Below, piece after piece: positions 59,835-64,000 of a DNA stretch of 64,000 nt. This DNA comes from Collinsella sp. AK_207A (GTDB lineage: Bacteria; Actinomycetota; Coriobacteriia; Coriobacteriales; Coriobacteriaceae), in assembly GCF_902501965.1 (NCBI RefSeq), contig NZ_CABWID010000010.1:372001-436000 (forward strand). Direction: 5' to 3'. The notes under the pieces were generated by a model. It saw only the letters and a program-made list of their open reading frames with translations, had not been told where the DNA came from and searched no databases. Within the stretch, counting starts at the first letter, position 1, and each line of letters begins with the position of its first letter. Made by a program: the position numbers and the translations under genes.

Positions 59835-61664
59835 ATGGCGCAGGAAGCCGCCGCTACGAATAGGCAAGAAGCAGGAGTCGAGCAGGAGGACTACACCCTG
59901 CGGGACTCCCTGCGTCTGCTTGCGCGGCTCATCAAACCCTACCGCCGCCTTGCGTTGGCGACGGCGGTGGCCCTCATCTTCGACATGACGGGCATGCTCT
60001 ACGTGCCAACAGAGCTTTCCGCCATGATTAACGCGGCCCTGTCGCCGAACGGATCGACCGACCTCCTCGTTCACGGCGTTCGCATGCTCGTGGCGTCCAT
60101 CTGCGGGTCTGGTGGTGCCATCACGGCCATCTACCTGGCCTCCAAGCTTGCCGCCAACGTGGGGCGCGACATGCGTATGGCGGTGTACGAGGCGTCGCTC
60201 GCGTACTCTGGTTCCGACTTTGAGCGCTTTGGCACCGGTTCCATGATCACGCGCACGCTCTCGGACGCCAACGTGGTGCAGCAAACGCTTGCCATGGGAA
60301 TCATCATGATCCTGCCGGTGCCGGTAATGAGCGTTATCGCTGTGGGACTGGCGTTCTCCATCGACGCGGTCATGGGCTGGCTGCTTTTGACGGTGACGCT
60401 CGCCGTGGTGGCGGTCTCCGTGGTGACCGTGAAGGTCTCAGCGCCCATCTTCACGCGCCTGCAGGCCTTCATCGACCGTATGAACGTGCGCCTGCGCGAG
60501 ACCATAACCGGCGTGCGCGTGGTGCGGGCCTTTGGGCGCGAGGAGGTGGCCAAACACGAGCTGGACCGCACGTTCTCGGACTACGCCGATAACGCCATCC
60601 GCGTGAACCTCATGTTCTCGACGGCGGATTCGCTCACGTTCTTCCTGATGAACGGGGTCGAGGTGCTCGTCATTTGGCTGGGTGCCGACCGCGTGGGCAC
60701 GCATGCCATGCAGATCGGCTCCATCACGGCGCTGATCGAGTACGCCATGCTCATCATGTTCTTCTACATGATGGCCCAATTCGCCATGCTCTCGGTGCCG
60801 CGCGCGCTGGCGTGCCTTGGTCGCGCGAGCCAGGTGGTCGACCTGGCGCCCGAGGTGGGGGACCCGGCGACGCCGGCGGTGCTGGGCGAGGGGGGCGCGG
60901 GTGAGCGCGCAAGCGCCCACGCGGAGGTGGCGCGCTTTGACCACGTCTCGCTCCGTTTTCACGATGCGGACGAGGATACTCTGCACGACCTGGACTTCTC
61001 CCTGCGACGCGGCGAGACTTGCGCCATCATCGGCAACACGGGTTCCGGCAAATCCACCATCGCCAAGATGCTCCTGCGCTTCCACGACGTGACGGCCGGC
61101 CGGTTGCTGTTCGGCGGCGTGGACGTGCGCGAGCTCACGCAGGCGGACCTGCGGGCGCGCATCTCCTATGTGCCCCAGAAGGCGTGGCTCTTCTCGGGGA
61201 CCATTGCGGAGAACCTGCGCCATGGCGATGCGTATGCTACGGATGAGCATCTCTGGCATGCGGTCGACACGGCTCAGGGGGCCTTCGTGCACGAGTTGCC
61301 CGAGGGGCTGGCCACGCGCGTCTCGCAGGGCGGTACCAATTTCTCCGGCGGGCAGCGACAGCGCCTGGCCATTGCCCGCGCGCTCGTGCGCCGCGCCGAC
61401 CTCTACATCTTTGACGACAGCTTCTCCGCACTGGACTTCAAAACGGATGCGGCGCTGCGCCACGCGCTCAAGGACGAGCTGAAGGACGCCGCGGTGCTCA
61501 TTATCGCCCAGCGCGTGAGCACGATTGCCCATGCGGACCAGATCGTCGTGCTGAACGAGGGTGAGGTGGTCGGCGTGGGTACGCATGAGCAGCTGATGGA
61601 GGAGTGCCCCACGTACCGGGCCATCGCGGACTCTCAGGCTAGGAAGGAGGAGAGCCATGTCTAG
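59835..61664 (+). CDS. ABC exporter subunit with a degenerate catalytic site (heterodimer half 1)
   Basis: 609 residues: six membrane helices (~30-330) then the ATPase. Walker A is GNTGSGKST near 400, signature FSGGQRQRLAIARAL near 501 and Walker B LYIFDDSFSALD near 524, where Asp replaces the catalytic Glu. This is the pattern of the non-catalytic half of heterodimeric exporters such as BmrCD, LmrCD and TM287/288. The next gene overlaps by 8 bases and supplies the canonical half. Probable role: multidrug or peptide/lipid export. Confidence 0.9.
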   Translation: MAQEAAATNRQEAGVEQEDYTLRDSLRLLARLIKPYRRLALATAVALIFDMTGMLYVPTELSAMINAALSPNGSTDLLVHGVRMLVASICGSGGAITAIYLASKLAANVGRDMRMAVYEASLAYSGSDFERFGTGSMITRTLSDANVVQQTLAMGIIMILPVPVMSVIAVGLAFSIDAVMGWLLLTVTLAVVAVSVVTVKVSAPIFTRLQAFIDRMNVRLRETITGVRVVRAFGREEVAKHELDRTFSDYADNAIRVNLMFSTADSLTFFLMNGVEVLVIWLGADRVGTHAMQIGSITALIEYAMLIMFFYMMAQFAMLSVPRALACLGRASQVVDLAPEVGDPATPAVLGEGGAGERASAHAEVARFDHVSLRFHDADEDTLHDLDFSLRRGETCAIIGNTGSGKSTIAKMLLRFHDVTAGRLLFGGVDVRELTQADLRARISYVPQKAWLFSGTIAENLRHGDAYATDEHLWHAVDTAQGAFVHELPEGLATRVSQGGTNFSGGQRQRLAIARALVRRADLYIFDDSFSALDFKTDAALRHALKDELKDAAVLIIAQRVSTIAHADQIVVLNEGEVVGVGTHEQLMEECPTYRAIADSQARKEESHV

Positions 61665-63543
61665 CGAGAACGAGCGCGTGCAGGTGGGTGACGCGCGGGG
61701 CGATGAGCGGCGTGCCGCGCAGGTCGCCGCGCAAACCGCCGCGCAAGCTGCCGCGACGGAAGAGGTCGAGGTGCCCGCGGACGCCCTCGGCACGGCATGG
61801 CGCCTCTGGGAGGCAGCGGCCGGCATGCGTTGGCGTCTGGTGGTGGCCGCGCTCTCGGCGGTGGGCTTCGTGGTGTTCAGCCTGGCCGCCCCCGCCTACA
61901 GCGCCTATCTGCTCGACCTGCTCTGGGGTCGTATCCAGGCGATGTTCGAGCGCGGCGAGGGCTTTGTCGTCACCATGGAGACCGGCGGGCGCGAAATCGT
62001 AATCTACCTGGTGATCTGGACCATCGCCTGGGTTTTCTACACCGTCCAGGCCATGGTGATGTCGAGCTTTGCCGAGCGTCTGAACCTGAGCCTGCGCAAC
62101 CGCATCGCGGCCAAGCTCGAGCGCCTGCCGCTGCGCTATTACGACGCACGGCAGCCGGGCGATACCATCAGCCGCGCCACGAACGACCTGGACAAGGTGT
62201 CCGAGGTCCTGCAGCGCGGCGTGCTGCAGCTGATTATCGCCGTCCTCATGCTCACGGGCGCCGTCATCATGATGGCTCGCTACAACCTGCTGCTCACGAG
62301 CGTGTACGTGTTCTTCATGCTGCTCTCGTTCGCTGCGACGAAGGTTATCGCGGCCCGCACGCTCAGCATCGCCTCCGCGCGGCAGGCGGCCGTGGGCAAG
62401 CTGACGAGCAGCGTCGAGGAGGCCTATAGCGGGCGCGCCGTCATCAAGGCGTTCGGCCGCGAGCAGGCGAGTGCCGCGGAGATGCGTGCCGCCGCCGAGG
62501 AGCTGGCGCGCACGAGCACGATCGCGGACTCGCTGACCAATGCGGCGGGGCCGGCTATTCGCTTCCTGGGGCGTATCGCGCTCGTGATCATCGGCATGAT
62601 GGCGGGCGGCATGCTCGTGGCGGGGCGGCTGACCGTCGGCGTGTTCCAGGCGTTTTTCCAGTACGTCAACACAGCATCCGAGCCCCTGACGCAGATGTCC
62701 ATGACCATCAACATGCTCCAGGGGGCGCTTGCCGCTGCCGAGCGCGTGTTCCGCCTGCTCGACGAGGAGGAGGTTGAACCCGACCCCGCGCAGCCGGCCG
62801 AGTTGCCGCGCAACGTGGAGGGCCGCGTGGCCTTTGAGCATGTGCGCTTTGGCTACGAAGCGAAGAAGCCGCTCATGCGCGACGTGTCGCTCGTGGCGGA
62901 GCCGGGCCAGAAGGTGGCCATCGTGGGCGCGACCGGCGCGGGCAAGACGACGCTCATCAACCTGCTCATGCGCTTCTACGAAATCGACGGCGGCCGCATC
63001 ACGCTCGACGGCGTGGATACGCGGCGGCTGACGCGGGCCGATCTGCGGCGGCAGTTCGGCATGGTGCTGCAGGACGCCTGGCTCTTTGAGGGGACCATTG
63101 CGGAGAACATCGCGTACGGATGTCCCGGTGCTTCGCGCGACGAGGTGGTGGCCGCCGCCAAGGCGGCGCACGTGGACTTCTTCGTGCACACGCTGCCCCA
63201 GGGATACGACACCATGCTCTCAGGTGACGCGGAGAGCATCAGTCAGGGCCAGCGCCAGCTGCTGACCATCGCCCGCGCCATGCTCTGCGATCCGGCGATC
63301 CTCATTTTGGACGAGGCTACGAGCAGCGTGGACACGCGGACCGAGCAGGCGATTGTGCGCGCCATGGAGGCGCTCATGTACGGGCGCACGAGCTTTGTGA
63401 TCGCGCACCGGCTCTCGACGATCGTGGACGCCGACCTGATCCTGGTGATGGACCACGGCAACATCGTGGAGCAGGGAACCCACGAGGAACTGCTCGCCGC
63501 GGACGGCGCGTACGCGGAGCTGTACAACAGCCAGTTCTCGTAG
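61657..63543 (+). CDS. ABC exporter subunit with canonical catalytic site (heterodimer half 2)
   Basis: 628 residues. The N-terminal ~45 residues are Ala/Gln-rich and polar. Six membrane helices follow (~60-360), then the ATPase with Walker A GATGAGKTT near 425, a SISQGQRQLLTIARAM signature near 527 (SQGQ variant) and Walker B ILILDEATSSVD near 548 with an intact Glu. The SQGQ/FDDS combination across the two subunits is typical of heterodimeric type IV exporters. GAAGGAGGAG precedes ATG 61657. It is the end of the MarR operon. Confidence 0.9.
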   Translation: MSSENERVQVGDARGDERRAAQVAAQTAAQAAATEEVEVPADALGTAWRLWEAAAGMRWRLVVAALSAVGFVVFSLAAPAYSAYLLDLLWGRIQAMFERGEGFVVTMETGGREIVIYLVIWTIAWVFYTVQAMVMSSFAERLNLSLRNRIAAKLERLPLRYYDARQPGDTISRATNDLDKVSEVLQRGVLQLIIAVLMLTGAVIMMARYNLLLTSVYVFFMLLSFAATKVIAARTLSIASARQAAVGKLTSSVEEAYSGRAVIKAFGREQASAAEMRAAAEELARTSTIADSLTNAAGPAIRFLGRIALVIIGMMAGGMLVAGRLTVGVFQAFFQYVNTASEPLTQMSMTINMLQGALAAAERVFRLLDEEEVEPDPAQPAELPRNVEGRVAFEHVRFGYEAKKPLMRDVSLVAEPGQKVAIVGATGAGKTTLINLLMRFYEIDGGRITLDGVDTRRLTRADLRRQFGMVLQDAWLFEGTIAENIAYGCPGASRDEVVAAAKAAHVDFFVHTLPQGYDTMLSGDAESISQGQRQLLTIARAMLCDPAILILDEATSSVDTRTEQAIVRAMEALMYGRTSFVIAHRLSTIVDADLILVMDHGNIVEQGTHEELLAADGAYAELYNSQFS

Positions 63544-63675
63544 CGGGTGGCATTGGGTTGCGTTGCGGGGCGGGCGAGACGCTGGGGCTAGCCCCCAACC
63601 TACCGTTCACCCCAATATGATGTTAAAAAGGTGGCATATCTGGCTCGACCCATGAACGTGGACGCCATTCTGTGC

Positions 63676-63726
63676 TATATATGAGCCATCTGCACATGAA
63701 CGCCGCGGGGGCGCCTCTCCGCGGCG
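63676..63726 (+). promoter_or_regulatory. Possible cydA promoter and leader hairpin
   Basis: TATATA (63676-63681) is a candidate -10 box without a clear -35. Downstream CGCCGCGG (63701-63708) and CCGCGGCG (63719-63726) form a leader hairpin just before the ribosome site. Upstream at about 63583-63594 is the palindrome GGGGCTAGCCCC, possibly the end of the exporter operon. Confidence 0.4.
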
Positions 63727-63755
63727 CTGCTCGCACAAGGGGAGGGGTGATGCGC

Positions 63756-64000
63756 ATGGGCTGGCTGAACGATCCCGTCGTCCTGGCTCGCATCCAGTTT
63801 GGTTTAACTGCGCTCTATCACTACATCTTTGTTCCGGTGTCCATTGGCGTCGGCCTGGTCACGGCCGTCATGGCGTCCAAGTGGTACCGCGACGGCTCCA
63901 AGGAGAACGACGCCGCGCTGCGCTTCTGGGTCCGCCTCTACGCCATCAACTTCGCCGTTGGCGTGGCCACGGGCATCACCATGGAGTTCCAGTTCGGTAC
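63756..64000 (+). CDS. cydA: Cytochrome bd quinol oxidase subunit I, 5' part
   Basis: Cut by the window end. The ~81 residues present read MGWLNDPVVLARIQFGLTAL, then YHYIFVPVSIGVGLVTAVMA and a second segment YAINFAVGVATGITMEFQFG, matching the start of CydA. The His in YHYIFVP is the haem b595 ligand in this family. AAGGGGAGGGG at 63738-63748 suits ATG 63756; ATG 63750 is too close. CydAB reduces oxygen with high affinity, useful to an anaerobe for respiration or oxygen defence. Confidence 0.92.
   Translation, partial: MGWLNDPVVLARIQFGLTALYHYIFVPVSIGVGLVTAVMASKWYRDGSKENDAALRFWVRLYAINFAVGVATGITMEFQFG

Overview
This window is high-GC, gene-dense bacterial chromosome. Its gene content suggests a gut-type anaerobic actinobacterium of the class Coriobacteriia, most likely Collinsella or a close relative. 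The evidence is the NfnAB-type ferredoxin:NADP oxidoreductase pair, Tat-lipoprotein solute-binding proteins, LPXTG surface proteins, large membrane-bound LuxR regulators, a cytochrome c maturation (ccm) cluster and a cydA start. The genus is an inference from gene families; no marker gene was compared.

Layout. 1-3.3 kb: tail of a sortase-anchored pilin-like protein, a small winged-helix protein, a CmpB-like membrane protein and an AbiEi/nuclease-like protein. 3.7-7.9 kb: purine synthesis (purF, purM, purN). 8-9.3 kb: membrane-anchored parvulin foldase. 9.6-13.5 kb: polar amino-acid ABC transporter (ATPase, Tat-lipoprotein binding protein, two permeases) and a cytidylate-kinase-like protein. 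13.5-18.2 kb: accessory island with a toxin remnant, a small membrane protein plus a double LuxR membrane regulator, and a DUF4143 ATPase, all bracketed by three copies of a 75-bp hairpin repeat. 18.2-20.5 kb: nfnAB (minus strand). 20.9-24.3 kb: pth, glmU, prs. 24.5-29.4 kb: ECF-type vitamin transporter operon. 30-32 kb: KefB-like antiporter. 32.2-35.9 kb: xth, folP-folK fusion, coaX. 36-41.9 kb: ccmEF, a 59-aa ORF and ccmABCD. 42.3 kb: initiator tRNA-Met followed by a decayed integrated element (integrase remnant, low-GC fragments, frameshifted LPXTG surface protein). 46.3-49.5 kb: larE, a HAD phosphatase and a LacI regulator. 49.7-51.6 kb: glmS. 51.7-56.3 kb: GntR-controlled beta-glucoside PTS operon (GH1, EIIC, EIIB, EIIA). 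56.5-59 kb: nitroreductase, Cof-type phosphatase, a small hypothetical and ridA. 59.2-63.5 kb: MarR plus a heterodimeric ABC exporter. The window ends inside cydA.

The genes join into a few working modules. PRPP from prs feeds purF-purM-purN. glmS and glmU supply UDP-GlcNAc. The ccm genes and cydA point to haem-dependent respiration. NfnAB links NADH, ferredoxin and NADPH. The GH1/PTS operon takes up and cleaves phospho-beta-glucosides.

The most unusual content is intergenic. Two arrays of an 11-bp motif, GTTGCTAAGCA, repeat every 30-33 bp in one orientation and then flip and repeat in the other, converging on a centre (29.48-29.86 kb and 47.99-48.21 kb). A smaller array of CGATACTTTATCG palindromes with exact 41-bp spacing has the same convergent design (41.91-42.12 kb). 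Separately, at least three 120-145-bp palindromes share a conserved loop of about 55 nt, but each has its own self-complementary stem arms of unrelated sequence. I could not match these to any element class I know, and they are the best candidates for an undescribed system.
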